DNA of 64,000 bases from Haloimpatiens sp042688525 (GCF_042688525.2 NZ_JBHWAB010000002.1:123241-187240); one strand, 5' to 3'. Positions 44,477 to 53,403 are shown, counted from the first letter of the stretch. A program made the numbers and translations. Notes: generated by a model from the sequence alone, not told the origin.

Positions 44477-44557
44477 ATGGAAAAACTAGAAATATCAAAT
44501 GACAATAAAGGAGAAATAATCTCTGCATGTGGCTTCGGTTTTTGTGGTATAGGCTAA
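44477..44557 (+). CDS. RiPP precursor peptide, copy 2
   Basis: Same 26-residue product as copy 1, with AAAGGAGGG upstream; unit spacing 124 bases. Differences from copy 1 are synonymous (for example CTA for TTA, GAC for GAT, TTT for TTC), which points to selection for the peptide sequence. Confidence 0.88.
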   Translation: MEKLEISNDNKGEIISACGFGFCGIG

Positions 44558-44603
44558 TAAAACATAAAAAAATAAATTTTATTTAAAAAGGAGGGTAATA
44601 TAT

Positions 44604-44684
44604 ATGGAAAAATTAGAAATATCAAATGATAATAAAGGAGAAATAATCTCTGCATGCGGTTTCGGTTTTTGTGGTATAGGCTAA
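44604..44684 (+). CDS. RiPP precursor peptide, copy 3
   Basis: Third identical product, AAAGGAGGG upstream; unit spacing 127 bases. Silent changes again (TGC for TGT, GGT for GGC). Last precursor before the hairpin at 44711-44753. Confidence 0.88.
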   Translation: MEKLEISNDNKGEIISACGFGFCGIG

Positions 44685-44710
44685 TAAAACTCTTGGTAAT
44701 GTAAATAATT

Positions 44711-44753
44711 TAAAATAAATACATTTCTTAATATAAGAGATGTATTTATTTTA
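44711..44753 (+). terminator. Hairpin between precursors and maturase gene
   Basis: TAAAATAAATACATTTCTT with its near-complement AAGAGATGTATTTATTTTA. AT-rich, moderate T tract. Likely a leaky terminator that keeps precursor mRNA in excess over maturase mRNA; no other promoter is obvious before 44793. Confidence 0.75.
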
Positions 44754-44792
44754 ATATCATATATTCAAATTTTTATTAGGGGGATATGTAAA

Positions 44793-46049
44793 ATGAATTC
44801 AATGGTAAAAAAAATTAAAGTAAAAGATAAAACTTTTGTTTTCGATGGTAGAAATTTAAGCTTATATAAATTAACAGATGAAAATAGTTTAAAAGAATTA
44901 TCAAACAAAGAAATAGAAACACCATATACACGGGATTATAGTAATGTCAATAAATTAAGTAGATTAACTTTAAATATGTCAAACAAATGCAATTTAAACT
45001 GTAAGTATTGCTATGCTAATGGAGGAAATTATCATAGAAAAGATGCTCTAATGTCAAAAGAAGCTTTTGAAAAAATTTTTAATAATTTAAAAGAAAGAAA
45101 TATAAAAAATATAAGAGAAGTTAAATTCTTTGGAGGAGAACCTTTATTAAATTCAGAGTTAGTTAAACATATATTAGAAAAATTAGATAAAAATTTTAAT
45201 ATTGATAAATATATAATAGTTACTAATGGAACATTATTATCTCATGATTTTGTAAAGTTTTGTATGCAGTATAATTGTTATTTTGCCATAAGCTTGGATG
45301 GTCCAGAGTTAATTAATGATTTCTTAAGAGGTAATAATACTCATAATAAAATATTAAATAATTTAAATACATGTTTTGAAGATAAATTTAAGGATAGAGT
45401 TCAACTACTTTGTACATATACACCCTATCATTTAGAAAAAGGTTATAGCAAGGAAAAAATTTCTGAATACTTCGAAGAATTAGGATATATTTATAATATT
45501 ACTAAAGTTGGTTCATCAAAAGAATTCTTTAAATTTGAAAAAAATACAGAAGAACTTAATACTTATGATGATATAAATAAATCTTTTGATTACATTTTAA
45601 ATAATATTAAAGGAAAAACAGTTAATCCTATTGTTTATGAAATTTTATTAGTTATTGGTCATAACCAAAAATCTTACTACTTTTGTGATGAATTAAATGA
45701 AAAATTAAATTTATCTTACGATTATAATGGCGATCAATATATATGTTATAGATTTTGGGGAAAAGAAAATTATAAATTAGACAATAATAATTATGAAGAA
45801 GAATACGAAAAAATAAATAATAAAAAGTTTAAAGAAAAATGTAAAGATTGTTGGGGAAGATATCTTTGTACAATATGTCCTGCAAATGTTATTGAAAAAG
45901 CTATCGATTCTGAATTTGGAGTTTTTGGCAATGAATGTAAAAAATTAAAACAGTATGAGCATGCTCTTAGCAAGTTTTGCGAAATATACTGCAGTGGACA
46001 AGGTAATACATTGATTAAAAATTTCAATAATTTTATAAGAAAGTCTTAA
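44793..46049 (+). CDS. Radical SAM/SPASM peptide maturase
   Basis: 418 residues; GGGGG ribosome site. Radical SAM cluster motif C-N-L-N-C-K-Y-C (Cx3Cx2C) near 69-76, G-G-E-P near 111, and T-N-G-T. The C-terminal SPASM-type region has many Cys: Y-I-C-Y-R-F-W-G, C-K-D-C-W-G-R-Y-L-C-T-I-C and N-E-C, for auxiliary iron-sulfur clusters. This layout is that of sactipeptide/ranthipeptide maturases, which form Cys sulfur-to-carbon thioethers. The substrate is almost surely the three precursors just upstream. No separate RRE gene here; the about 60-residue N-terminus may serve. Confidence 0.9.
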   Translation: MNSMVKKIKVKDKTFVFDGRNLSLYKLTDENSLKELSNKEIETPYTRDYSNVNKLSRLTLNMSNKCNLNCKYCYANGGNYHRKDALMSKEAFEKIFNNLKERNIKNIREVKFFGGEPLLNSELVKHILEKLDKNFNIDKYIIVTNGTLLSHDFVKFCMQYNCYFAISLDGPELINDFLRGNNTHNKILNNLNTCFEDKFKDRVQLLCTYTPYHLEKGYSKEKISEYFEELGYIYNITKVGSSKEFFKFEKNTEELNTYDDINKSFDYILNNIKGKTVNPIVYEILLVIGHNQKSYYFCDELNEKLNLSYDYNGDQYICYRFWGKENYKLDNNNYEEEYEKINNKKFKEKCKDCWGRYLCTICPANVIEKAIDSEFGVFGNECKKLKQYEHALSKFCEIYCSGQGNTLIKNFNNFIRKS

Positions 46050-46097
46050 AAATATACTTTATTTAAGTAATAAACTCCTTTTTGGGAAGGTGATTTT

Positions 46098-47783
46098 ATG
46101 AAACAGTATTTTTTTAAATATAAAGGACTTCTTATAATAAATATATTGTTTATAGTATTTTGCTCAGCAATGGAAATCCTTATTGCTTTTATGGTAAAGT
46201 CTATTATTGATATAGGTTACGGTGGTACTCTATCCAAATTATTCGAAACTGTTATTTTCAGTCTTATATTTATATTAATCTTATATGCATCTAATTATTT
46301 GAGAATGGTCTTTCAAGCACTTTACCTAAAAAAAACCTTAATAGTATTTAAAAATGACATCTTCAAAAGTATTTTAAAAAAAGACATAAAAAGTTTTAAT
46401 AAAGAAAATAGTGCTAAGTATATATCCACATTGACTAATGATATTAACATTCTTGAAAATGATTATTTTAAAAGCATGCTTGAAATAATTATTAATCTCG
46501 TTAGATTAATTCTAGGATCTACAGCTATTATTATGATAAATGTTTATATTGCACTAGGTGTTTTTATTATGGGAATTATTAGTATATGTATACCTATTAT
46601 ATTTGTTGATAAAATAAGTAAGTTGAAAAAAAATTATTCCGATAGACTTGGAAATTTCACTATAAAAATTAAAGATATATTTTCTGGTTTCGAAGTTGTA
46701 AAAAGTTTTAATGTTGAAAAAAAAGTAAATGAAGACTATTCCAAGTGCAATTATGAAGCAGAAAACTCAAAATACAGATTTTTAATATTAAGTTCATTAA
46801 TTCAAATATTATCAAAAACTTCTGGTTTTTTAGTTTTCTTTACTGCACTTGTAATAGGAATATATTTTGTTTTAAAGGGAGATTTAACTTTAGGTTTATT
46901 AATTGCTGCAATTCAACTGATGAATAATATTACAAATCCTATTGCTAATATTTCTGCAATGTTTAATAACATAAAATCTGTTAAAATCATTAAAGAAAAA
47001 ATAATGAAAGTTATGAAAGATACAAATATCAAAGAATCTGGTATAGAAAAATTCAGTTTTGATAATAAAATTGTATTTAATGACGTTAACTTTTCTTATA
47101 ATAATGATAGAAATGTTTTAAATAATATATCTATAGAAATAAACAAAGGACAAAAATATGCTTTAGTAGGTATAAGTGGAAGTGGAAAATCTACTATAAT
47201 TAAACTATTATTGAGGTATTATGAAGATTTTAAAGGCAAAATTACTATAGATGAAGTTTCTAATAAGAAAATTAAATTCAATTATTTATATAAACTAATT
47301 TCTGTAATACAACAAAATGTATTTATGTTTGATAACAGTATAAAAGAAAACATAACTTTATTTAAAAACTATACGCAGGAAGAAATAAGTAGAGCAATAA
47401 AACTTTCTGGATTAGAAGAATTGGTAAAAAAACTTCCTAAAGGTATAGATAGTAGCGTAGGAGAAAATGGATGTAATTTATCTGGAGGAGAAAAGCAGAG
47501 AATAGCTATTGCAAGAGCTATAATAAAAAATACTCCTATTCTTATACTTGATGAAGCTACTTCTTCTTTAGATAATCAAACTTCATATAATATTGAAAAA
47601 TCACTATTAAGTTTATCAGATTTAACATGTATTGTTATAACTCATAAACTTAATAAAGAACTTTTAAAAAAGTATGATGGAATAATCACTATAAAAAATG
47701 GAGAAATATATGAAATAGGAACTTTTGATGAACTTATATCTAAAAAAGAATATTTTTATAGTTTGTTTAATGCTGGAGAGTGA
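46098..47783 (+). CDS. ABC exporter of the RiPP locus
   Basis: 561 residues. Six membrane segments (10-300), then an ATPase with Walker A G-I-S-G-S-G-K-S-T near 360, signature L-S-G-G-E-K-Q-R near 460, Walker B L-I-L-D-E-A-T and H-loop I-T-H-K. No C39 peptidase domain, so leader removal must be done by another protease or not at all. 48 bases after the maturase gene; last gene of the operon. Confidence 0.9.
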   Translation: MKQYFFKYKGLLIINILFIVFCSAMEILIAFMVKSIIDIGYGGTLSKLFETVIFSLIFILILYASNYLRMVFQALYLKKTLIVFKNDIFKSILKKDIKSFNKENSAKYISTLTNDINILENDYFKSMLEIIINLVRLILGSTAIIMINVYIALGVFIMGIISICIPIIFVDKISKLKKNYSDRLGNFTIKIKDIFSGFEVVKSFNVEKKVNEDYSKCNYEAENSKYRFLILSSLIQILSKTSGFLVFFTALVIGIYFVLKGDLTLGLLIAAIQLMNNITNPIANISAMFNNIKSVKIIKEKIMKVMKDTNIKESGIEKFSFDNKIVFNDVNFSYNNDRNVLNNISIEINKGQKYALVGISGSGKSTIIKLLLRYYEDFKGKITIDEVSNKKIKFNYLYKLISVIQQNVFMFDNSIKENITLFKNYTQEEISRAIKLSGLEELVKKLPKGIDSSVGENGCNLSGGEKQRIAIARAIIKNTPILILDEATSSLDNQTSYNIEKSLLSLSDLTCIVITHKLNKELLKKYDGIITIKNGEIYEIGTFDELISKKEYFYSLFNAGE

Positions 47784-48084
47784 AATTAGAAATAATTTTT
47801 TCTAATTTCACTTTTTTATATGCAACCAACATAAATACATACTAATTGAAGTAATAAAACAATCTCTGCCATGCTTTTCCTCGCAGCTTCAAAAACTTTA
47901 TTGGCAAATTTGAAGCAAATCATAGCATTGTTTTATATATTATCCAATTTAACAAATTAATTCACATATTAAATTAAAAATCCAATCAAACCGATATCAT
48001 AATCTAATTTTTAAGATTTTGGATAAATATGTATTTTATCGTATAATATAATGTGTTAATAAAAATAAAAGGTAGGTAATTTAT
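47784..48084. other. Right flank of the RiPP locus
   Basis: 300 bases with a weak hairpin after the exporter stop (GAAATTAGAAA/TTTCTAATTTC with TTTTTT), then the two repeats at 47876-47942 and 48017-48111. Confidence 0.55.
47876..47942. repeat. Direct repeat flanking the RiPP locus, right copy
   Basis: TTTTCCTCGCAGCTTCAAAA through TTTTATATATT, matching the leader of the broken response regulator at 42219-42273 with a 12-base insertion. No response regulator follows it here. Confidence 0.7.
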
Positions 48085-48111
48085 ATGTTTAGAAAAAAGA
48101 TTTTTACATAT
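48017..48111. repeat. 95-bp duplicated promoter/start block, right copy
   Basis: TTTTGGATAAATATGTATTT to the MFRKKIFTY codons, near-identical to 40886-40980 and in the same orientation. Confidence 0.85.
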
Positions 48112-48612
48112 AAAAATAAGAAAAGGATTATTATATTCTGCATAGTTTTAGTATTTACTTATACTTTCTTTATTCATTTTAATTCTAGAAATGTTATTTC
48201 TGTACCAGATAAAATGATAATTTATGCTAATAAAACAGAAAAGGAAGTAAATAAACAAAGTAATGAATTTGATAAAATTTTTAAATTAACAAATGAAAGA
48301 TTTAAATTCACTCTTTATTCTGCAAAAGACATAATTAATGATGTATATGTAGATAATTTAAAAAAACAAACATTAGGAGTTGAATTTATTTATTCAAAAA
48401 AGCAAAAGCTTAAATATTTTAGTAATTTTAGTCATAATATTCTAGAATTTGATAAATTATATTTCCCTTTAATAGAAGAAAATAAAAAAATCGATAAATA
48501 TTCTATAGTTCATACTTTTCAATATGGATATAATAATCATTATATAAATTCATCTATGGGGAATTTGCATTACTCAAAACAACTTATAGAAATAATAAAA
48601 AATTATAAATAA
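48085..48612 (+). CDS. Membrane-anchored protein sharing its N-terminus with 40954-41493
   Basis: 175 residues. MFRKKIFTY start, one membrane segment (about 15-32), then an extracytoplasmic domain of about 140 residues with no recognised motif. Same promoter and ribosome site as 40954-41493, so the two are probably co-regulated. Ended by a strong hairpin. Confidence 0.6.
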   Translation: MFRKKIFTYKNKKRIIIFCIVLVFTYTFFIHFNSRNVISVPDKMIIYANKTEKEVNKQSNEFDKIFKLTNERFKFTLYSAKDIINDVYVDNLKKQTLGVEFIYSKKQKLKYFSNFSHNILEFDKLYFPLIEENKKIDKYSIVHTFQYGYNNHYINSSMGNLHYSKQLIEIIKNYK

Positions 48613-48624
48613 AAGCTATAAATA

Positions 48625-48664
48625 TTACAGGCTGTTGACAACATAAATTGTCAACAGCCTGTAA
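48625..48664. terminator. Long hairpin between convergent genes
   Basis: TTACAGGCTGTTGACAA and its exact complement around a six-base loop. Confidence 0.85.
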
Positions 48665-48725
48665 ATGGCAATTACTTACCCTTATCTTTTAATTGTCGTC
48701 ACTAAAATATTGTTATAATTAACCT

Positions 48726-49511
48726 TTATTTCAATGAAACAAATTTCAAGGCTTTCCTAATAGCTTCATTGAAGAAATACCAATCATGTTGGCCTTCCCA
48801 TTCTTCAAAAGTAAAATCAAAATCAAGCATTCTCATATCTTTCTCAAATCGAATATTAAACTCTCTCATATAATCTTCAGTTCCACATGCAGCATATATG
48901 ATTGGTTTTGTTTTATCATTATTTATCTTCTTGGCCAAATCCATAATTTCATATGTTGAATTCCACTCTAATTCAGGGCCAAAAATTGAATAAAAATCAT
49001 TTACCGTTTGCTCACCATAAGTTTGTTTGAATTTGTCTGTGTGACCATATAACCTTTGCATATGTAAGGATTCTTTAAGATATAAACAAGCGGATGAAAA
49101 AGCACAACAATACCCATATTGTTCTGGTTTCGATAAAGCACATTTTAAAGCTCCATATCCACCCATTGATGCACCCATAACTATAGTATCCTCTCTTTTA
49201 GATGATATATTAAAAATACTTTTACAAATTGTAGGAAGTTCTTCTGTAATATAACTGAAGTACTTCAATCCATATTTCATATCTGTATAAAAGCTTCTTG
49301 CCACTTCTGGCATAATAAATATAATATTATAATCATTTGCAAATGCAGGCAACATCGTATAATCTGCTAAATCTCCACTTCTTCCACAAAGACCATGCAA
49401 TAAATATGCTACTTTATACTTACCTTCTTTTTTTATTTCATTAGGTGTAACAACTGTAATTCCTGTTTCCATTTCAAGTATTTTAGAAAATGTATTTCCT
49501 CGTAATATCAT
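48726..49511 (-). CDS. Esterase-family alpha/beta hydrolase
   Basis: 261 residues from ATG 49511 (AAGGAG about ten bases upstream); longer starts lack ribosome sites. Nucleophile elbow G-A-S-M-G-G, oxyanion region L-L-H-G-L-C-G, acid in C-G-T-E-D and catalytic His in G-Q-H-D-W. Belongs to the putative esterase/EstA-FrmB (S-formylglutathione hydrolase-like) group. No signal peptide, so probably cytoplasmic carboxylesterase or acetylesterase. Confidence 0.85.
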   Translation of the reverse strand: MILRGNTFSKILEMETGITVVTPNEIKKEGKYKVAYLLHGLCGRSGDLADYTMLPAFANDYNIIFIMPEVARSFYTDMKYGLKYFSYITEELPTICKSIFNISSKREDTIVMGASMGGYGALKCALSKPEQYGYCCAFSSACLYLKESLHMQRLYGHTDKFKQTYGEQTVNDFYSIFGPELEWNSTYEIMDLAKKINNDKTKPIIYAACGTEDYMREFNIRFEKDMRMLDFDFTFEEWEGQHDWYFFNEAIRKALKFVSLK

Positions 49512-49769
49512 TTTAACTTTGCTCCTTTTCATTTTAATATAGATAATTATAAAAATAGCAAAGTTAAATTGGATTGTTATTTTCTCCATGCAATTTTATA
49601 CCAACTTAACTCTGCATGGAGTTAATACAATGCATAACCTCATATTTTTCTACTCCCTTCTCTTTTTCTATTTTTGCTTTAAACAATCATACAGTAATTT
49701 TACACTAACTTTTGAAACATTCCAAATGTATATTTATTTTTATAAAAAGTTTGATATAACATAAAATAT

Positions 49770-49865
49770 GTCGTTGGTATTATTACTCTTGGTTATGCCA
49801 ATGAAACACCAAAAGCTCGTCCAAGAAAGAAACTTGAAGAAATAATACATCACGAAAAGTGGTAA
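49770..49865 (+). pseudogene. Nitroreductase C-terminal remnant
   Basis: 32 codons reading V-V-G-I-I-T-L-G-Y-A-N-E-T-P-K-A-R-P-R-K then K-L-E-E-I-I-H-H-E-K-W and stop: the typical C-terminus of clostridial FMN nitroreductases. Frame is closed just upstream and no rest of the gene is present. Confidence 0.8.
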
Positions 49866-49880
49866 TGATTATAATTAATA

Positions 49881-50711
49881 TTAAAAAACGCAAATACCTT
49901 TTTTATCATTAAAGAACAAAAAATTGCCTATTATAATCATATTCCAACTTGCAAAAGGCAATGTTTCACATAAAGATAAATCGTTCATGTTCCATATTTT
50001 TGTTTCTCTACAGGGTGGACTTGTTGTAACAATATGATTTTGATAACTTCCCACAATTACAAACATCTTCTTGTGACATTTCTTTGCTGTTAACTTTACC
50101 TCAAAACTATTGATATCAAGAGCTTTCATAGACAAATCCTGTGATGCTGTAAAAAAAGTATCCTTCAACAATAAAAGACTTTTTAAATTCTTTTTATGTA
50201 GAGGAATGCATTTCGATACTGTAAAATTATTTTTATCAATGATCAAAAAATTCCCATTAACATTTCCAGCATACAAGTAGTATGGAGTAACAACAATATC
50301 CCACATACTATAATTAGAAACTTTATAATAAGATACATCACCGCTAATTTTATTTATTACTGCTAACGTTCCATTACGGATGCTTGCATATATATTATCA
50401 TTATCACTACCAAGTGCATTTATATCAGAACTTAAATCAGTACCAAGCTTCCATTTGCGCCTCAATGTAAACGTGTTCTTGTCATACTCATAAAGCATAC
50501 AAAAATCTTTCATATAAATTGAATTTCCATCAATAATAAAAGCCCTTGATTTACCGTTCTTATGTAGTACTTCTTTGGAATTAATTACAGTTTGATTATA
50601 CATATCATATAATAATAATATCTTGTTATTAAGAATATAAAGATTTTGTTCATGCTCTTTCATGAAGATACCATCATTTTCAATTTCCAAAACCCTTTTT
50701 TCCTTTTCCAA
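49881..50711 (-). CDS. Beta-propeller (WD40/PQQ-like) protein
   Basis: 276 residues from TTG 50711, with GGAAAGGGG upstream. Repeated short blades such as G-N-S-I-Y-M-K-D, D-N-I-Y-A-S-I-R-N-G, Y-L-Y-A-G-N-V-N-G-N and D-T-F-F-T-A-S-Q-D, giving about six to seven blades. No signal peptide, so cytoplasmic. Such small propellers usually are protein-binding scaffolds. Isolated gene. Confidence 0.65.
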   Translation of the reverse strand: MEKEKRVLEIENDGIFMKEHEQNLYILNNKILLLYDMYNQTVINSKEVLHKNGKSRAFIIDGNSIYMKDFCMLYEYDKNTFTLRRKWKLGTDLSSDINALGSDNDNIYASIRNGTLAVINKISGDVSYYKVSNYSMWDIVVTPYYLYAGNVNGNFLIIDKNNFTVSKCIPLHKKNLKSLLLLKDTFFTASQDLSMKALDINSFEVKLTAKKCHKKMFVIVGSYQNHIVTTSPPCRETKIWNMNDLSLCETLPFASWNMIIIGNFLFFNDKKGICVF

Positions 50712-50917
50712 AATATTAGCCCCTTTCCTTGTATAAATCTCTTTGTAAACACAATAAATATATGAATTAAATTGTTTTTTTACTATAAACCAAGCACCTA
50801 TATGGTACTTAAATAGATGTATTGATAAAAATACCTTTGTTATAAATATCTATAATTTGAATTAATTACATGATTACATTATACTACTAGTTAATTTTCA
50901 AAACAAAATTTGTACTA

Positions 50918-50973
50918 TTTACATAATAAAGTAAAAGTGCTATATTATATGTGTACTATTCATAATAGTACAC
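50918..50973 (+). promoter_or_regulatory. Second copy of the GntR/YtrA-type promoter and operator
   Basis: -35 TTTACA, 17 bases, -10 TATATT (50941-50946), then GTGTACTATT-CAT-AATAGTACAC (50951-50973), a perfect palindrome. Same geometry and largely the same bases as 21418-21473. No GntR gene is next to it, so the regulator at 21590-21961 probably acts here too. Confidence 0.85.
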
Positions 50974-51016
50974 ATAATACGCATTAGCTAATATGTATAA
51001 AACTTTTCATTAGAAC

Positions 51017-51078
51017 TACTTTTACAGTAAAAAAATACTATTCCCCGCAGCGACTATTTTTCATCTGCAAAAGTTGAA
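51017..51078. repeat. Short MITE in the mRNA leader
   Basis: ACTTTTACAGTAAAAAAATA fused to CCCCGCAGCGACTATTTTTC and TGCAAAAGTTGAA. Centre deleted. Lies between the operator and the ribosome site of the ATPase gene. Confidence 0.75.
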
Positions 51079-51114
51079 TAAAAACATTACTTTAATATTA
51101 TGGGAGGGTTAAAT

Positions 51115-52029
51115 TTGAAAAATTTTATTTTAATAAAAAATATAAGCAAAACTTATAACAAGAAAAAAGTATTAAATAATATTAACTTAGAAATAGAAAA
51201 TGGAATGTTTGGTCTTTTAGGACATAATGGAGCGGGGAAATCTACATTAATGAAGATTATCACTACTTTAATTGAACCTGATAAAGGTGGGGAAATAAAA
51301 ATTTGTGGGCAAGATATTAAAAAAAATAAAATGGATATAAGAAAAATCATAGGATTTTTACCTCAGGAATTTAATATATATCCTCAAACAACTGCTTATG
51401 AATTTTTAGATTATATAGCCTTACTAAACAACATTAATAATAAAAATACTAGAGATAAACTTATTCTTGATACTCTTGAGAAAGTTAATCTTTTAGATAG
51501 TAAAAATAAAAAGGTTGGAGAATTTTCTGGAGGAATGAAAAGACGTTTAGGTATAGCACAAGCAATAATAAAGAATCCTCGTGTTTTAGTTGTTGACGAA
51601 CCTACAGCCGGATTAGATCCTGAAGAAAGAATCAAATTTAGAACCATGTTAGTAGAATTAAGTGAGAATAGAATTGTTATTTTATCTACTCATATTGTAG
51701 AAGATATATCGGCTTCTTGTGAAAAAATAGGTTTATTAGTTTCTGGAAATTTAAGATTTTCAGGCTCTCCAGATGATTTTATAAAAAACACAGAAGGTTA
51801 TGTATGGGAAAAAGTTATTAATGATAAAAAAGATTTACTAGATTTAAAAAATAAACATACAATTATTTCAATTAAAAGGACCTGTGGTAAATGTATTGTA
51901 CGATTTTTAGCCCATTCTAAAGATATAATTAATATTTCTAATATGAATTCAGTGTACCCAAACTTAGAAGATGCATATTTACATGTTATGCAAAATATAA
52001 AAGAAAAGTCTAAAGAAATAATTATATAA
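51115..52029 (+). CDS. ABC-2 transporter ATP-binding protein
   Basis: About 304 residues from TTG 51115, seven bases after GGGAGGG; an ATG at 51100 overlaps the ribosome site. Walker A G-H-N-G-A-G-K-S-T, Q-loop F-L-P-Q-E, signature F-S-G-G-M-K-R-R, Walker B V-L-V-V-D-E-P-T, H-loop S-T-H. Close relative of 12704-13591. Heads a cassette with two permeases and, after a toxin-like gene, a two-component system. Confidence 0.9.
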   Translation: MKNFILIKNISKTYNKKKVLNNINLEIENGMFGLLGHNGAGKSTLMKIITTLIEPDKGGEIKICGQDIKKNKMDIRKIIGFLPQEFNIYPQTTAYEFLDYIALLNNINNKNTRDKLILDTLEKVNLLDSKNKKVGEFSGGMKRRLGIAQAIIKNPRVLVVDEPTAGLDPEERIKFRTMLVELSENRIVILSTHIVEDISASCEKIGLLVSGNLRFSGSPDDFIKNTEGYVWEKVINDKKDLLDLKNKHTIISIKRTCGKCIVRFLAHSKDIINISNMNSVYPNLEDAYLHVMQNIKEKSKEIII

Positions 52030-52129
52030 AAAACTTCTTACTTTATTAAGAAATTCTACGCCTTGTCCAAATGTTTTTTACACAATATATATTTTTTTAA
52101 ACTACGTAAAGTAGAAAGGAGAAATTTTT

Positions 52130-52837
52130 ATGAAATCTTTTATAGTGTTAAGAAAAGAATTCAAAAGATTAAATAGAAGTATTATTTTTTTTCTAGGAAT
52201 AATATTGATTTCTATAGTTCCTATTATTCTAGATGGTTTTGTATTAAAGTATAATTTACAAAATAGTAAATATGCTGCCATACAATATTTTAATGAATCA
52301 TTTTTGTTTGGAATGTATCTAATACCCCTAATAATATTTGTTATATATTATTATGATAAGAAAAGCGATATTCTTAAAATAATATATACAAACCCAATTT
52401 CACCATTTCAATATAGTGTAGGAAAATTTCTAACAGCAATTTGTTTTTATTTACAATGTACTTTAATAGGAAGTATTATAACTATTATTTTCCCTATATT
52501 TTATGGAAAAAGTATTTATTCAATATGTACATTTCTTATTGTATTTTTACTGTTTTCACTTCCTTTAATTATTTTCTTTATTGCTTTAAGTAATTTAGTA
52601 AATATCATTTTTAAACAATCAATTATTTCTATTATTATACCTTTATTTATATTTTTTGTATTAGCTAAATTCCCTCTATTTTCTAGTATTTCTCGTTTGA
52701 ATTTCTCTACAGATTTTATTAATGGTAATTATAAATTCGTAAAAACTCTTATATTAACTGATGCAATATATATTAGTATAGCAATACTATGCATTATTAT
52801 TAGCACAATTATTTATTGTCATCAAAATAATCATTAA
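52130..52837 (+). CDS. ABC-2-like permease subunit
   Basis: 235 residues with six membrane segments; AAAGGAG before ATG. E-F-K-R-L-N-R-S and T-N-P-I-S-P-F-Q-Y motif regions. Counterpart of 10648-11340. 15 bases before the next permease gene. Confidence 0.78.
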   Translation: MKSFIVLRKEFKRLNRSIIFFLGIILISIVPIILDGFVLKYNLQNSKYAAIQYFNESFLFGMYLIPLIIFVIYYYDKKSDILKIIYTNPISPFQYSVGKFLTAICFYLQCTLIGSIITIIFPIFYGKSIYSICTFLIVFLLFSLPLIIFFIALSNLVNIIFKQSIISIIIPLFIFFVLAKFPLFSSISRLNFSTDFINGNYKFVKTLILTDAIYISIAILCIIISTIIYCHQNNH

Positions 52838-52852
52838 AAAGAAGGGATAAAA

Positions 52853-53365
52853 ATGAATAACTTATTAAAATTTAAATACTCTTTAAAAATCAAAAATAAA
52901 TCTTTAACTTTTTCTATAATTTTATATTATATTACCTGTATATTTTTAATTCTTTTTGCTGATCTGTGGGAATTAGTAAAACTAACATCTGTACTTATAC
53001 CAATTGCTTTGTGTACTAACGTTTTGTCAGAGGAATATGATAACAAAAGAGAAGGAATGATAATTCCAAATGGAACCCCCTTGTATAAAATTGTTTTTGG
53101 GCGATATTTTATATCTTTTTTCATAAGTGAATTACTAATATTATCGTTATTTTTTATAGCTCGGATATCTAACCATTTAGAAGGAGATCCTTTCTTAAAT
53201 CATTTTATTATTGTTTTTATATATTCACTGTTCTTAACTCTTCTAGGGTTACTTATAAGCAATATAACTAAAAATACTATTTCAGGATATGCAGTATCAA
53301 TAGGATATTTTATCTTTCAGCTTATAGCTGGAAATTTCCTTTTGGAAGGTATATTCCTTTATTAG
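52853..53365 (+). CDS. ABC permease, N-terminal part of a split gene
   Basis: 170 residues: membrane segments near 18-38, 42-58, 85-105, 115-140, 145-165. The end G-N-F-L-L-E-G-I-F-L-Y is out of frame with 53404-54699. Reading one base over at GGAAATTT gives K-F-P-F-G-R-Y-I-P-L-L-A-S-S-F-N-L-S and joins the next frame without a stop. A one-base loss in the A3 run would explain it. Confidence 0.75.
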   Translation: MNNLLKFKYSLKIKNKSLTFSIILYYITCIFLILFADLWELVKLTSVLIPIALCTNVLSEEYDNKREGMIIPNGTPLYKIVFGRYFISFFISELLILSLFFIARISNHLEGDPFLNHFIIVFIYSLFLTLLGLLISNITKNTISGYAVSIGYFIFQLIAGNFLLEGIFLY

Positions 53366-53403
53366 CAAGCTCTTTTAATCTATCATTAAAAGAACATATT
53401 ATA

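Larger units (their letters stand above)
50712..51114. other. Regulatory region of the second ABC cassette
   Basis: Holds the GntR-type promoter/operator (50918-50973), a short MITE (51017-51078) in the leader, and the ribosome site of 51115. The first 200 bases show no gene. Confidence 0.6.

Noticed and set aside
47811..47867. Short frame starting in the right-hand copy of the regulator leader (minus strand)
   Set aside because: An 18-codon frame unlike any receiver domain; the leader copy is a relic without its gene.
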